Positions 36,198 through 45,682 of a stretch of DNA of 64,000 bases are shown piece by piece. The stretch is from Acidithiobacillus sp. YTS05 (GTDB taxonomy: Bacteria; Pseudomonadota; Gammaproteobacteria; Acidithiobacillales; Acidithiobacillaceae): contig NZ_CP094359.1 of NCBI RefSeq assembly GCF_024396695.1, positions 2,263,501 through 2,327,500 on the forward strand, read 5' to 3'. The position numbers and the translations under genes are program-made. How positions within the stretch are numbered: position 1 is the stretch's first letter; each line of letters opens with the position of its first letter. The notes below the pieces were generated by a model. The model was not told the origin of the DNA and made no database searches. It saw only the letters and a list, made by a program, of their open reading frames with translations.

Positions 36198-38315
36198 ATG
36201 AGCGGAATGCGTATTCACCCCTTGCGGCTGGACGGTCGGCACCCGGAGGAAAAGCGGGAAGAGATCCGGCGCGTCTTTCACCAAACCTTCAGTCTGGACG
36301 AAGCGCTGTTTGCACATCTGCGCGATGCGGATGCCTGGTACCAAAAGGCAATTCCCCTACGACATCCGCTGATCTTTTATTTTGGGCATACGGCAACCTT
36401 TTTCAGCAACAAATTCCGCGTTGCCGGACTGCTGGACGGACACATCGATGCCGCTTTGGAGTCGATCTTTGCGGTCGGCGTCGATGAGATGTCCTGGGAC
36501 GATCTTGACGAGACCCATTACGACTGGCCGACGGTGGATCGCGTCCGCGCCTACCGCAACCAGGTGCGCGAGATGGTTGACGGGGTAATCAGCCGTCTGC
36601 CTCTGGAACTACCGATACACTGGGACTCGCCGTGGTGGGCAGTGCTGATGAGCATCGAGCACGAAAACATCCACATCGAAACGAGCTCCGTCCTCATGCG
36701 GCAACTCCCCTTGGAACGCGTGCGCCCGGTAGCCGCCTTCACCGCCGAAGCTCTCCCTTCCGCCTCGCGGGAGATCCCGCAAAACCGTCTGCGGGATGTT
36801 CCCGCCGGACGGGTGCGCCTGGGTAAGGACGAGGATGCCCTGCGTTATGGCTGGGATAACGAATATGGCTCGCACGAACAGGAGTTACAGGCATTTGCTG
36901 CCAGCGAAATGCTGGTCAGTAACGCGGAGTTTCTCGCCTTTGTCGAAGGCGGTGGCTATCAGGAATCGCGCTGGTGGAGCGGCGAAGGGGAACAGTGGCG
37001 ACAATATGTCCGTCCCCAGCACCCTAGCTTTTGGCGGCAAGATCCGGCGGGTTGGCGCTTGCGCCTCATTGCCGAAGAACGCCCCATGCCCTGGTCCTGG
37101 CCAGTGGAGGTCAACTATCATGAAGCCAGCGCCTTTTGCCGCTGGAAGTCAGAACAGACCGGCGCCAATCTGCGCCTGCCAAGCGAGGACGAATGGCGCC
37201 GTCTGCGCGATCTCTCCGGGCTTGGCGACAGCGACAGCTGGGGCGAAATGGCACCGGCCCAGATCGGGCTTGCCCATGGTGCCTCGCCCTGCCCCGTCGA
37301 TCGCTTCCGACACGGCGATTTCTGCGACGTGGTCGGCAATGTCTGGCAGTGGACGGAAACTCCCATCTATCCTTTCGCGGGTTTCCGTGTGCACCCGTAT
37401 TACGATGACTTCACCGTGCCGACCTTTGACCAGCGCCATAACTTGATCAAGGGCGGCTCCTTCATCAGTCTGGGCAACGAGACGCAAAGCGAGGCTCGTT
37501 ACGCCTTCCGGCGTCATTTTTTCCAGCACGCAGGCTTTCGCTATGTGCACTCGGACAATCCCCTGTCCGAGGTCCCGATCTATGAGAGCGATGTTGCGGT
37601 GGCACAGTATTGCCACTTTCATTTTGGTCCCGACTATTTTGGCGTCGCCAATTATGCCCAAGCCATCGCGGATCTGGCCTTGGCCGAATGGGGCGCGGGG
37701 CGGCCACAGCGTGTTCTCGATATCGGTTGCTCCGTAGGGCGGAGCAGCTTCGCTCTGGCAACTCGCGCAGAGAGCGTTCTCGGCATCGATTTTTCCACCC
37801 GCTTCGTGCAGGTCGCGGCACGCCTGCAGGAAAAGCTGCGTTTTCCCTATGCCATCGCCGAGGAAGGAGAATTGCAGAACCACCATTGGGCAGATCTCAA
37901 CGCCCTGGGTCTGGCGGCGACTGCCAGCCGGTGTCAGTTTTTGCAGGGGGATGCTCTCAACCTCAAGCCGATCCATCGCGATTTCGATCTGGTCCTCGCC
38001 GCTAACCTGATCGACCGCCTGCGCGATCCGCAAAAGTTCCTGCGCGAGATGGCCGTGCGCATCCGCCCAGGTGGATTGTTGGTGATCAGTTCTCCCTACA
38101 CCTGGCTGGGGGAATTCACTCCCAAGGAAAACTGGCTTGGTGGAATACGCCGGGATGGGGAAATCCTCGACAGCCTGCAAGGCTTGCAGGAAAACCTGGA
38201 AGAAACTTTCGATCTGCTTCCCGGCTATCCCCGCGATCTGCCCTTCGTAATTCGCGAAACGGCGCGGAAATACCAGCACAGCATCGCCCAAGTCACCGTC
38301 TGGCGGCGGCGTTAG
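36198..38315 (+). CDS. ovoA: 5-histidylcysteine sulfoxide synthase / 4-mercaptohistidine N1-methyltransferase
   Basis: OvoA makes the ovothiol precursor by joining cysteine to histidine with O2, and carries a methyltransferase for the last step. The 705-residue protein has an N-terminal DinB-like domain with the iron motif H155-ENI-H159-I-E161 (HX3HXE), a formylglycine-enzyme-like sulfatase domain (GNVWQWTETP, KGGSFISLGNE, ARYAFRRHFFQHAGFRYV) and a C-terminal SAM domain from about residue 480 (VLDIGCSVGRSSFALA). GGGAGG lies before ATG 36198. It is monocistronic between two terminated or divergent units. Ovothiols are thiol antioxidants; the PLP lyase OvoB needed for the pathway is not in the window. 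Confidence 0.93.
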   Translation: MSGMRIHPLRLDGRHPEEKREEIRRVFHQTFSLDEALFAHLRDADAWYQKAIPLRHPLIFYFGHTATFFSNKFRVAGLLDGHIDAALESIFAVGVDEMSWDDLDETHYDWPTVDRVRAYRNQVREMVDGVISRLPLELPIHWDSPWWAVLMSIEHENIHIETSSVLMRQLPLERVRPVAAFTAEALPSASREIPQNRLRDVPAGRVRLGKDEDALRYGWDNEYGSHEQELQAFAASEMLVSNAEFLAFVEGGGYQESRWWSGEGEQWRQYVRPQHPSFWRQDPAGWRLRLIAEERPMPWSWPVEVNYHEASAFCRWKSEQTGANLRLPSEDEWRRLRDLSGLGDSDSWGEMAPAQIGLAHGASPCPVDRFRHGDFCDVVGNVWQWTETPIYPFAGFRVHPYYDDFTVPTFDQRHNLIKGGSFISLGNETQSEARYAFRRHFFQHAGFRYVHSDNPLSEVPIYESDVAVAQYCHFHFGPDYFGVANYAQAIADLALAEWGAGRPQRVLDIGCSVGRSSFALATRAESVLGIDFSTRFVQVAARLQEKLRFPYAIAEEGELQNHHWADLNALGLAATASRCQFLQGDALNLKPIHRDFDLVLAANLIDRLRDPQKFLREMAVRIRPGGLLVISSPYTWLGEFTPKENWLGGIRRDGEILDSLQGLQENLEETFDLLPGYPRDLPFVIRETARKYQHSIAQVTVWRRR

Positions 38316-38331
38316 CCGGCCGCAGCCAGCT

Positions 38332-39582
38332 TTAGAGACGCTCTTCGATAGCCGCCAGGGCGCGCGCGACGGCACCGCCCTGCTTCGCTTGCCAGGTGGC
38401 GGCACGTTCCCCCAGGGCGCGGGCCAGGTCGGGGGCGGCGAGATACTCCGCACTGCGGCGCACAGCTTCCTCTGCACTCGCCACCTGGCAGATGGCATCT
38501 GCCGCTTGCAAAGAACGCAGGGTGTCGAAAAAATTTTCCATATGTGGGCCGACGATGATGGGCCTGCCCCAAGCTGCCGCTTCGATGGGGTTGTGACCAC
38601 CCCGGGCGACGAAACTGCCGCCGATCCAGACCAGATCCGCTGCGCCGTAGAGGTCGATCAACTCGCCCAAGGTATCGACCAGATAGACGGGATCGTCGGC
38701 TCCGGGAAACTCTCCCTGGCTACGGCGCGGCGCCGATAGTCCGACGCTCCGCAGTTGTTCCGCCACGGCATCACCCCGCTCCGGGTGCCGAGGAATCAGC
38801 ACCAGCAGTAGCTTTGGCTCGATCTTGCGCAAGCTCGACAACGAAGCCCACGCCAGCTCCTCTTCGCCGGGATGGGTCGAAGCAAAGACCCAAACACGTC
38901 TGCCCGCAAAGCGTTCCTGCCAGCTCGCCCCCCGCGCCCGCTGACCGGCATCGATCTGCAGGTCAAGCTTCATTTGCCCTGCTACGCTGACCCTGGTCGC
39001 GCCGAGCTCGGCAAAGCGCTGCGCGTCGTCCGGGTTTTGCGCAGCAACCCAGTCCAGACCCGCAAGGGCCGGGGCAAAGAGCGAGGCAAAGCGGCGGTAA
39101 CCGGCCAGCGAGCGAGCAGACAGGCGACCGTTCAGGAGCATCATCGGAATGCCTCGCTGGCGGGCCACTTGCAGGAGATTGGGCCAGAGCTCCGTCTCCA
39201 TTAGCACCCCCAGGCGCGGCTGGCTACGTTCCAGAAAGCGCCGCACCGCCCCTGGCAGGTCATAGGGAAGATAGACTTGCGTGACCATCCCCGCCAGCTC
39301 CCGTGCCAGCAGCGCCCGCCCCGTCGGCGTCGTGCTGCTGACGAGAATCGGCAGATCAGGGTGCCGCTCGCGCAACTGGCGGATCAATGGCAGGGCAGCC
39401 ATCCCCTCGCCCACGCTGACCGCATGAATCCATAGGGGACGATCATTGCGCCGCGGGACAAAACCAAAGCGCTCCTGCCACTGGGCGCGATAGGCCGATC
39501 GGCGCAGCATCCGCTGCCAGGTAAAGAGCAGAAGCAGCGGTGGGAGCAGACGGGTCAGCAGGCGGTAGAGGCGCGACATCAT
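38332..39582 (-). CDS. waaA: 3-deoxy-D-manno-octulosonic acid transferase
   Basis: WaaA adds Kdo to lipid A precursor at the inner membrane. The 416-residue GT30 enzyme has an N-terminal membrane segment (LLTRLLPPLLLLFTW), the conserved PLWIHAVSVGEG, VSSTTPTGRALL, METELWPNLL and the C-terminal FVARGGHNPIEAAAWGRPIIVGPHMENF. The ATG overlaps the upstream phosphatase gene by 4 bases. It is the last gene of the LPS block. Confidence 0.93.
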   Translation of the reverse strand: MMSRLYRLLTRLLPPLLLLFTWQRMLRRSAYRAQWQERFGFVPRRNDRPLWIHAVSVGEGMAALPLIRQLRERHPDLPILVSSTTPTGRALLARELAGMVTQVYLPYDLPGAVRRFLERSQPRLGVLMETELWPNLLQVARQRGIPMMLLNGRLSARSLAGYRRFASLFAPALAGLDWVAAQNPDDAQRFAELGATRVSVAGQMKLDLQIDAGQRARGASWQERFAGRRVWVFASTHPGEEELAWASLSSLRKIEPKLLLVLIPRHPERGDAVAEQLRSVGLSAPRRSQGEFPGADDPVYLVDTLGELIDLYGAADLVWIGGSFVARGGHNPIEAAAWGRPIIVGPHMENFFDTLRSLQAADAICQVASAEEAVRRSAEYLAAPDLARALGERAATWQAKQGGAVARALAAIEERL

Positions 39583-40259
39583 TCTCGCCGCAGGATGCGA
39601 TCCGTCAGCCAGTCGAGGCGATACCACGGACGAAAATTCGCCAGTATTTGTTCCCGGTCATAGCGCGTCGCCACCCAGTCCCGCAGCGTGAGTCCCGGCT
39701 CCTGCCGCAAATCCGCCTGGAGGCAGGCAAAAAACCAGTCGAGGATGCCGGTATTGGCATGGCGGATGTGGCCGTACGGCCAGAGCCGTAGCTCCTTGCG
39801 CGCCTCCTCCCAAGGCATCCCGTAGCGCTGGTGTTGTAACAACACACAGATAAAGCCGGCGCGATCTGCCCCCGATTTGCAATGGACCAGAAGCCTGGGG
39901 GGCAGCTCCGGAATCTGATCCAGGAAGGCCAGCAGGGAGTCTTTCTGCGGCAGGTCCCGCGAACCGAAACCATGAATCGGCAGGTGCGCGATTCCGAGGA
40001 CATCGCAGGCATCCTGCTCCAGGCGGAAATGGGCCTCCTCGGGAGCCGGCGCGCGGATATTCAGCACCGCATCGAAGTGGTGCTGCGCCTGCCACTGGCT
40101 CAGTTGCCAGGGTGCTGGTTGCGCCGAGCGGAAGAGCCCCGGTGCAATCTCGTGAAAATTGGCATAGAACAGTTCGCGAAAGATGCCGTGATCGGTCCAG
40201 AACTGGTGTCGCCGATAGCGACGGGTTTCTGCTTTGTCTAACTGGCTTCCGGCAATCAT
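39579..40259 (-). CDS. Cys-based (dual-specificity/tyrosine) phosphatase-like protein
   Basis: A 226-residue protein with the phosphatase loop LVHCKSGADRAGF (C-x5-R) and the general-acid region GIAHLPIHGFGSRD. The N-terminal part, FHEIAPGLFRSAQPAPWQLSQW, is typical of bacterial dual-specificity phosphatases. It overlaps waaC upstream and waaA downstream by 4 bases each, so it is embedded in the LPS operon. The substrate may be a phosphorylated sugar, lipid or protein; the context alone does not tell. Confidence 0.82.
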   Translation of the reverse strand: MIAGSQLDKAETRRYRRHQFWTDHGIFRELFYANFHEIAPGLFRSAQPAPWQLSQWQAQHHFDAVLNIRAPAPEEAHFRLEQDACDVLGIAHLPIHGFGSRDLPQKDSLLAFLDQIPELPPRLLVHCKSGADRAGFICVLLQHQRYGMPWEEARKELRLWPYGHIRHANTGILDWFFACLQADLRQEPGLTLRDWVATRYDREQILANFRPWYRLDWLTDRILRRE

Positions 40260-41308
40260 GATCGCTCCAGCAATGGGGCCAAACGTTCCCAAACCATTGT
40301 CGGCTGCATTCCTTCCTGACAAGGAATGGGCTCTTCGGGCTGACGGATCCGCCGACAGCGGGTACTCCCACAAGGGGCACAGTTTTCCGTGGACTGCAGT
40401 GTCGCTTGCGCGGAGCCGGGCATATTCTCCTGCTCAGAAGCCGTGGGGCCATACAAGGTCACGCCGGCCAGACCCAATGCCGCGGCCAGGTAGGAAAGCC
40501 CCGTATCCATACCGACAAAGGCACGCGCCTGCAGCATGACCTGGCCCAAGCCCTCCAGATCCATCTGTGGCAGGGCCCGGACATTGTCGGCTGCAGCAGC
40601 AATGGTCGCTACCCGTTCCTGTTCACGCGCGCCCATGGCCGGCAAGGCGAGCTCATAGCCGGCATCGGCCAGGGAATGGGCCAGACTAATCCAGTAGCGT
40701 AGGGGCCACTCCTTGTTTTGCCAGGCACGGGAAGTGGCGTGCAAGCCCAGAACGAAGGGTGGCGCACTCTTCCCTGCGGATAATGCGACATTTTCCGCGC
40801 GCCAGGCTGCCGCCTGTTTCTGCAAGCCAAAGTCTGCCAGTCCTGACGGACGGGGGCTGGCAAAGACCTGGGCAAAGAGCTCGCGGTTACGCTGAATGGC
40901 CGTTGGACCCCAGGGGACCGCGTAGCGCTGGCCGTACAGATAGGTCGCCAAGGGTTCCCGAGCGCTCCTGGGCGAGAGCCCAGCAACGGTCGTCCCCGCC
41001 AGACGGGCGAGCAGAGCGCTCTTGAAGAGCCCCTGGCTATCGATGACGAGATCATAGCGCTGGGTGCGCAGTCGCCGACGCAGCTGGCGGAGTCGTCCGA
41101 GCAATGCGCCAATTCCTCCTTGCCTCTCCCGCAGGGAAAAAGGCAGGACCTCTCGCACTCCGGGATGCCAGCGGGCAATCGGGGCAAAGGCAGGCTCGAC
41201 CAGCCAGTCGAGTTCCACGTCCTGCCCGTGGCGCTGCAAATCGGTAATGGCCGGCAAGGTGTGCAGCACATCCCCCAGGGAACTCAGGCGCACCAGCAAC
41301 ACTCTCAT
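40256..41308 (-). CDS. waaC: LPS heptosyltransferase I
   Basis: A 350-residue GT9 enzyme that transfers the first heptose to Kdo in the LPS inner core. It begins MRVLLVRLSSLGDVLHTLPAITDL and has LDWLVEPAFAPIARWHPGVREVLP, YDLVIDSQGLFKSALLARLA and the C-terminal GMDTGLSYLAAALGLAGVTLYGPT, all WaaC-like. It overlaps the neighbours on both sides by 4 bases. Confidence 0.92.
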   Translation of the reverse strand: MRVLLVRLSSLGDVLHTLPAITDLQRHGQDVELDWLVEPAFAPIARWHPGVREVLPFSLRERQGGIGALLGRLRQLRRRLRTQRYDLVIDSQGLFKSALLARLAGTTVAGLSPRSAREPLATYLYGQRYAVPWGPTAIQRNRELFAQVFASPRPSGLADFGLQKQAAAWRAENVALSAGKSAPPFVLGLHATSRAWQNKEWPLRYWISLAHSLADAGYELALPAMGAREQERVATIAAAADNVRALPQMDLEGLGQVMLQARAFVGMDTGLSYLAAALGLAGVTLYGPTASEQENMPGSAQATLQSTENCAPCGSTRCRRIRQPEEPIPCQEGMQPTMVWERLAPLLERS

Positions 41309-42084
41309 CGCCGCTTCCCAGCCTGGGCCGCCAGCAGATCACGGGCAATGGCATATTTGAAGTAAGCGCCAAGGGCAGTGGTCCAGGCGATGGCCCCGCC
41401 CTCCACTCCATCCAGAAATCCCAGGCGCAACACATAGCCACGAAAGAAGGCCCAGAGGGCATGGCTCATAGGCGCCCAGGGGCCCACCGAGCGCCCCCGC
41501 GCCACCACCTTCTGCGCGTTGAGTTCGGTGTAGCGCCCCGCCTTCGCCAGGAGCTGGGCGTAGGAAACATACGAATGGTGTTCCAGACAGGGACAGGAGA
41601 TCTGCGCGGTCTTTCCTCGACTACGCCAGGCCTCGTGCACCAGCTCATCCAGATCGTATTGGCCCTGGCGACGATCAAAAAGACGGATAACCACATCGTG
41701 GCGCCAGTCGCCATGGCGGATTCTCCGACTGCGAAAGACGCTGTAACGGGGCAGCAAATAGGCGGCTGCCTCCGGTTTTTGCTGCAGTACCTGGCGAATC
41801 TCCTCTCTGCCGCAGTCCGTGAGCAGTTCGTCACTATCCAACATCAAGATCCAATCGTTGGCGGCCTGCTCCACGGCATATTGACGCTGCGCCGCAAAAC
41901 CGGCCCAAGAATGCTGCAGCACCCGCGCCCCCGCCGCTCTTGCCACCTCCATGGTGTCGTCCCGGGAGCCGCCATCCACTACCAGAATCTCATCAGCCAA
42001 ATCGTCGATGCTCTGGAGCGAGCGTTGGAGTGCCACGGCACAATCCTGCGTCACGTAGACCACAGACAGGGGCCGCTGGCTCAT
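41305..42084 (-). CDS. Family 2 glycosyltransferase, WaaE/KdtX-like
   Basis: A 259-residue GT2 enzyme: LSVVYVTQDCAVALQRSL, ADEILVVDGGSRDDTMEVA, AANDWILMLDSDELLT and HGDWRHDVVIRLF. The pattern fits the LPS core beta-1,4-glucosyltransferase group (WaaE/KdtX). It overlaps waaL by 4 bases. The sugar it adds is not determined by sequence. Confidence 0.87.
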   Translation of the reverse strand: MSQRPLSVVYVTQDCAVALQRSLQSIDDLADEILVVDGGSRDDTMEVARAAGARVLQHSWAGFAAQRQYAVEQAANDWILMLDSDELLTDCGREEIRQVLQQKPEAAAYLLPRYSVFRSRRIRHGDWRHDVVIRLFDRRQGQYDLDELVHEAWRSRGKTAQISCPCLEHHSYVSYAQLLAKAGRYTELNAQKVVARGRSVGPWAPMSHALWAFFRGYVLRLGFLDGVEGGAIAWTTALGAYFKYAIARDLLAAQAGKRR

Positions 42085-43280
42085 CGCCGAGGATCCGGCG
42101 ACCAGCGCGCGAGCAAAGGCATGCCGGCAAAGAGGGCAATGTTCACCGCGTCGGCATAGCCCCAACTGAGGGAGTCAAACAGACCACCGATCACATAAAT
42201 CGCAAAATAGGCCAGGACGAACCAACCTTGGGGCGTCTGACGCGCCTGCCAGGACTCCTTGCCGATGGCCCAGAGGACCCAAAGAAACAATATCAGGCCA
42301 ATGAGTCCCAAACTGGCCGCTTCACTCAGAAAACTATTGGCAGCGGTATTCATGATAAAGCCTGGAGTGGCGGGAAGAAGATGCTGCGCCTGCAAATGCA
42401 GAACGGCCGGATAAAAGTCTCCGGTACCCACCCCAAAGATTGGATGCAGCCAGAACAGCAAGGCACCAGCCCAGATGGCAACGAGGCGAATCCCCCAGCT
42501 CGTCTGCACATCCGCTTGCGTCGGCGAGAAGGTCACCAGCTCCTGCACGCCCACCAGCAGATGCTGGCGGACTTCCGGGATGACCAGCAACAGCAGCGCC
42601 CCGAGCGCCCCCGCGAGCGGCAAGGCCCAGCGCCAACGCCCCGGATAAAGCAAGAACAGGGCAATGGGCAACAACAAGATCAGGAGCACCTGACCGGAGC
42701 GCCCCGGCGTCAGCGCCATCTGCAAAGCAAACAGAAAGATCAAAACCCAGTTGATCCAGCGCGAAAAATTCCATTGTATTTTTTGATCGTAGATCAGCCA
42801 GAGAACGGCATGGGCGATGATGAGGGACAGAAAAATGTGATCACAGAAACCGGTATAGGGAATCGCATCGGTATTGTGCCAGGGAAGAATTTTCCAGGTC
42901 ATGAGGAAGGCCAATATCTCATTCACCAGAATTCCCGCCAAAAACCAACGAATCACCCACTTCACCCAACGTTCCTGCCATGGCAAGGTCGCACCGATAA
43001 ACGCGAAGATCGCGTCAAAGGTGGAGACTGTCACCTTTTGACCGAAGAACATGTTGCTAGTCCAGAGCAGGCCGATGGCGGACCAGGCCATCAGCAGCAG
43101 CCAGGGCAGGTACCAGCGCCGCGCACCGATCTGGCGCCAGTTACGCCAATGACCACTTATCGCATAGGCTATGATCAGTAGCCCCATGGCAATCCCGGAT
43201 CCTGCGGTGCTCAGCGGAAACAGAAAGAGCGGCAGGGCATAGAGGCTGAACATCCAGGGATCGGAAATACGTAGGCGCAT
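42081..43280 (-). CDS. waaL: O-antigen ligase family protein
   Basis: A 399-residue integral membrane protein with about 11-12 hydrophobic segments and a large periplasmic loop, typical of Wzy_C/WaaL ligases that attach O-antigen or other glycans to the lipid A core. The conserved region HPIFGVGTGDFYPAV and NTAANSFLSEAASLGLIGL lie near the C-terminus. It sits inside the LPS core block. WaaL versus a Wzy polymerase cannot be fully separated by sequence; context favours the ligase. Confidence 0.8.
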   Translation of the reverse strand: MRLRISDPWMFSLYALPLFLFPLSTAGSGIAMGLLIIAYAISGHWRNWRQIGARRWYLPWLLLMAWSAIGLLWTSNMFFGQKVTVSTFDAIFAFIGATLPWQERWVKWVIRWFLAGILVNEILAFLMTWKILPWHNTDAIPYTGFCDHIFLSLIIAHAVLWLIYDQKIQWNFSRWINWVLIFLFALQMALTPGRSGQVLLILLLPIALFLLYPGRWRWALPLAGALGALLLLVIPEVRQHLLVGVQELVTFSPTQADVQTSWGIRLVAIWAGALLFWLHPIFGVGTGDFYPAVLHLQAQHLLPATPGFIMNTAANSFLSEAASLGLIGLILFLWVLWAIGKESWQARQTPQGWFVLAYFAIYVIGGLFDSLSWGYADAVNIALFAGMPLLARWSPDPRR

Positions 43281-43287
43281 AGTTCTC

Positions 43288-44370
43288 TCAGCAGGTTTCC
43301 AGGGATTGCAGGAGTGTTTTCAGCAATACATCAGCGGCAGGCGCCACCAGTATCTGCAACTGGCCGTTCTGATGACAGGCCTCAGGATAGGGCTGGCGAA
43401 ACAGCGCGATGGTGGACTTTCCCAAAGCGACACTCATATGGTAGGGACCAGAATCACTCGAAACGAAGAGATCACAACTATCGATGATACCGCTCAACAT
43501 GGAGAGAGAAGCGGTGCCTGCGAGGTTTTCCATCATCGTCGAACTGCCCCACCGAGCCTGATAGCGCTGCCGAAACTCCTCATTGATTTCGTTTTCATTC
43601 GCGGCCCCGGTAAGCAACAGACGGTACGGACGATTCTCCCAAAGGCGTCCCAAAGCCTCCACCAAAGTATCCAGATCAGGTCTTCTGGGTAAGGCATCCG
43701 GGGTACCGCAGCCAATATTGAGCCCAATGCGAAGCTCCTCTTCGTCTTTGGGATGGGCGCGTTGCCAGAGATGTCCCGGCTCGCCTACCTGAAGCACAAT
43801 TGGCTGCCCCTGGCGCTCCAAACCCAAGGCAGCCAGGGCGGCAAAATCGCGCTCGGTATAGTCCATCGGCTGCGCCAGTCCACGTTCTTTGGCATAGCGC
43901 GCCAGACTGGGACCTGCATGATCGTAGAACCATCCCCGTCCCACCACCTGCGCCACCCCCACCGTCACCGCGTGCGGGGACTGAGCGCGCAGAACCCGAC
44001 TGGCAACACTGCTTTCTATACCGTGCGGTTCATGATCGATGATCAGATCCGCCGAAATTTCTCTCCCCAGACGGCGCAATTCCGGCAGCAGACTGCGCCA
44101 GCCCTGCGGACCCACACCGCGCATCCCGGCAAAGCGCCCTTCCTGCAAGGGCAGAAAGTGGGCGCTCTGCAGGAGATGATGCTCTGCAATCAGTTCCTCG
44201 CTCGGGTAGCCCGGCCAACGGCTGAGAAAAATCAGATGCAGCTCGGCTTCGGGCCAACGCCTTTTCAGGACCGCCCAGGCTGCGGAGCTGCGCAGAATGT
44301 CGCCGATACCCGCGCTGTGGGACTTGATGAGGATGATGCGACGAGGATGGAGTGGTAAAGGCCTTGGCAT
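43288..44370 (-). CDS. Family 9 glycosyltransferase (heptosyltransferase-like)
   Basis: A 360-residue GT9 enzyme: RRIILIKSHSAGIGDILRSSAAW at the start, LRIGLNIGCGTPDALPRRP and SCDLFVSSDSGPYHMSVALGKSTIALF toward the C-terminus. GT9 members add heptose to the LPS core. The sequence is more divergent than waaC, so the acceptor and sugar are unknown. Confidence 0.85.
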   Translation of the reverse strand: MPRPLPLHPRRIILIKSHSAGIGDILRSSAAWAVLKRRWPEAELHLIFLSRWPGYPSEELIAEHHLLQSAHFLPLQEGRFAGMRGVGPQGWRSLLPELRRLGREISADLIIDHEPHGIESSVASRVLRAQSPHAVTVGVAQVVGRGWFYDHAGPSLARYAKERGLAQPMDYTERDFAALAALGLERQGQPIVLQVGEPGHLWQRAHPKDEEELRIGLNIGCGTPDALPRRPDLDTLVEALGRLWENRPYRLLLTGAANENEINEEFRQRYQARWGSSTMMENLAGTASLSMLSGIIDSCDLFVSSDSGPYHMSVALGKSTIALFRQPYPEACHQNGQLQILVAPAADVLLKTLLQSLETC

Positions 44371-44379
44371 AGTGGGAGA

Positions 44380-44517
44380 TCAGGCCGTCGCCTTCCCTTT
44401 CGGCAGATCCACCTCGGCATAGACTTGTCCGGCTACATACTCATGGCGGATTTCCGATCGTTGCTCGCCTTCCAGGTATTCTTGCATGGGCAACGGTGTA
44501 ACCAGGGCCGCTTTCAT
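44380..44517 (-). pseudogene. Uma2-family remnant with internal deletion
   Basis: A 45-residue frame. MKAALVTPLPMQEYLEGEQR and SEIRHEYVAGQVYA match the N-terminus of Uma2 (DUF820) putative endonuclease proteins, which are normally about 190 residues. The last 11 residues, EVDLPKGKATA, resemble a C-terminal end, so most of the gene seems to have been lost by an in-frame deletion. It lies between two glycosyltransferase genes. Confidence 0.55.
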
Positions 44518-44584
44518 GACATTCTCTCCACGGAGAACTTCCGCAAATTTCCAGAAACTATCATAAGGTTCCGACTCTCGACTG

Positions 44585-45643
44585 TCATCGCCCCGGGGTG
44601 GCCAGAAATTCGCGGGCGATGGCGTCGGCAGCAAAGCGCTCGACCTGAGCCGGCCCGTTGGCGGCGAGCTGCCGGCACAGCCCTCGATCAGAGGCAAGAC
44701 GCAGAATGGCATCGCGCCATGCATCACTCTGCCCGGCGGGCAGCAAAAACCCCGATACACCATCCGCAAAACTCTCCGGGATTCCTCCCATTGCCGCGCC
44801 AAGAACAGGGGTGGCGCAAGCCTGGGCCTCGACCAGGACCCGACCAAAGGTGTCCGGTTCGATGGACGGCAGAGCCAGGGTATCCATGACGCTATACCAG
44901 GGGGTGACTCGTTCCTGCCAACCGATGACGTGCTGCCAGCTTCGACCCGCCAAGCGTTCGCGCAACGCCTCTTCATGCGGGCCGCCACCAATCCACAAGC
45001 CATGCACCCGCGCATCCTGGGCATGGGCGGCATCGATTGCGTCAGCGAGCACAAAAACGCCCTTGCCGCGATGCCAGGCCCCGACAAAACCGACAAGAAA
45101 ATCCTCCTCCCGCAACCCCAAAGCCTGGCGCCGCGCCGACCGCGCCTCGGGCTCACGCTGAAAGTCGGCAAGGGACAAGGGATTGCGCAGAACCTCGACG
45201 CGTTCTTCGGGCAGACCTTGAGCGATGAGGCGCTCGCGGAGGTAGGCGGAGACAGCAAAGAGGCGCAACGGCCAGTGGGAAAGGAGCCAACGGGTGCTGG
45301 GGCGAAGGCGCAGGTCCATGTGGCGAAAGAGCGCTAGCGGTACGCCATGGGCGCGGCTGAGCAGGGCCAACGGCCAATATTCCTTGCTGAAACTGCCGAC
45401 CAGAACGTCCGGTCGCAACTGGCGAAGACCACGATTCAGGGCCCGAAGCCCATGCGGATCGGCGCTGTTGCGGAAGGTCCCATAATGGAGAGAAACCGCT
45501 TCGCCTTGTAGGGCGGCGGCAATTTTGCCCTGGGGGTGCACCAGCGCGTGGGCATCGACCCCTAGCTGCGCGAGAGCGCGCAGCAGGGTGATCATATGGG
45601 TTTCGGTACCGCCGCCACCGGGATTGGTCCCCACCCATAGCAA
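44585..45643 (-). CDS. Family 4 glycosyltransferase
   Basis: A 352-residue GT4 enzyme with GTNPGGGGTETHMITLLRAL at the N-terminal donor loop, LVGFVGAWHRGKGVFVLADAI and the C-terminal SIEPDTFGRVLVEAQACATPVLGAAMGGIPESF (the EX7E motif region). It probably acts on LPS or surface glycan in the cytoplasm. No in-frame ATG fits; TTG 45643 is given, but CTG or ATT a few codons upstream, next to GCAGGAG, may be the true start. Confidence 0.85.
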   Translation of the reverse strand: MLWVGTNPGGGGTETHMITLLRALAQLGVDAHALVHPQGKIAAALQGEAVSLHYGTFRNSADPHGLRALNRGLRQLRPDVLVGSFSKEYWPLALLSRAHGVPLALFRHMDLRLRPSTRWLLSHWPLRLFAVSAYLRERLIAQGLPEERVEVLRNPLSLADFQREPEARSARRQALGLREEDFLVGFVGAWHRGKGVFVLADAIDAAHAQDARVHGLWIGGGPHEEALRERLAGRSWQHVIGWQERVTPWYSVMDTLALPSIEPDTFGRVLVEAQACATPVLGAAMGGIPESFADGVSGFLLPAGQSDAWRDAILRLASDRGLCRQLAANGPAQVERFAADAIAREFLATPGR

Positions 45644-45682
45644 ACGGACGCTCAGAATCCTTCTCCTGCACCCACCTGTGCA

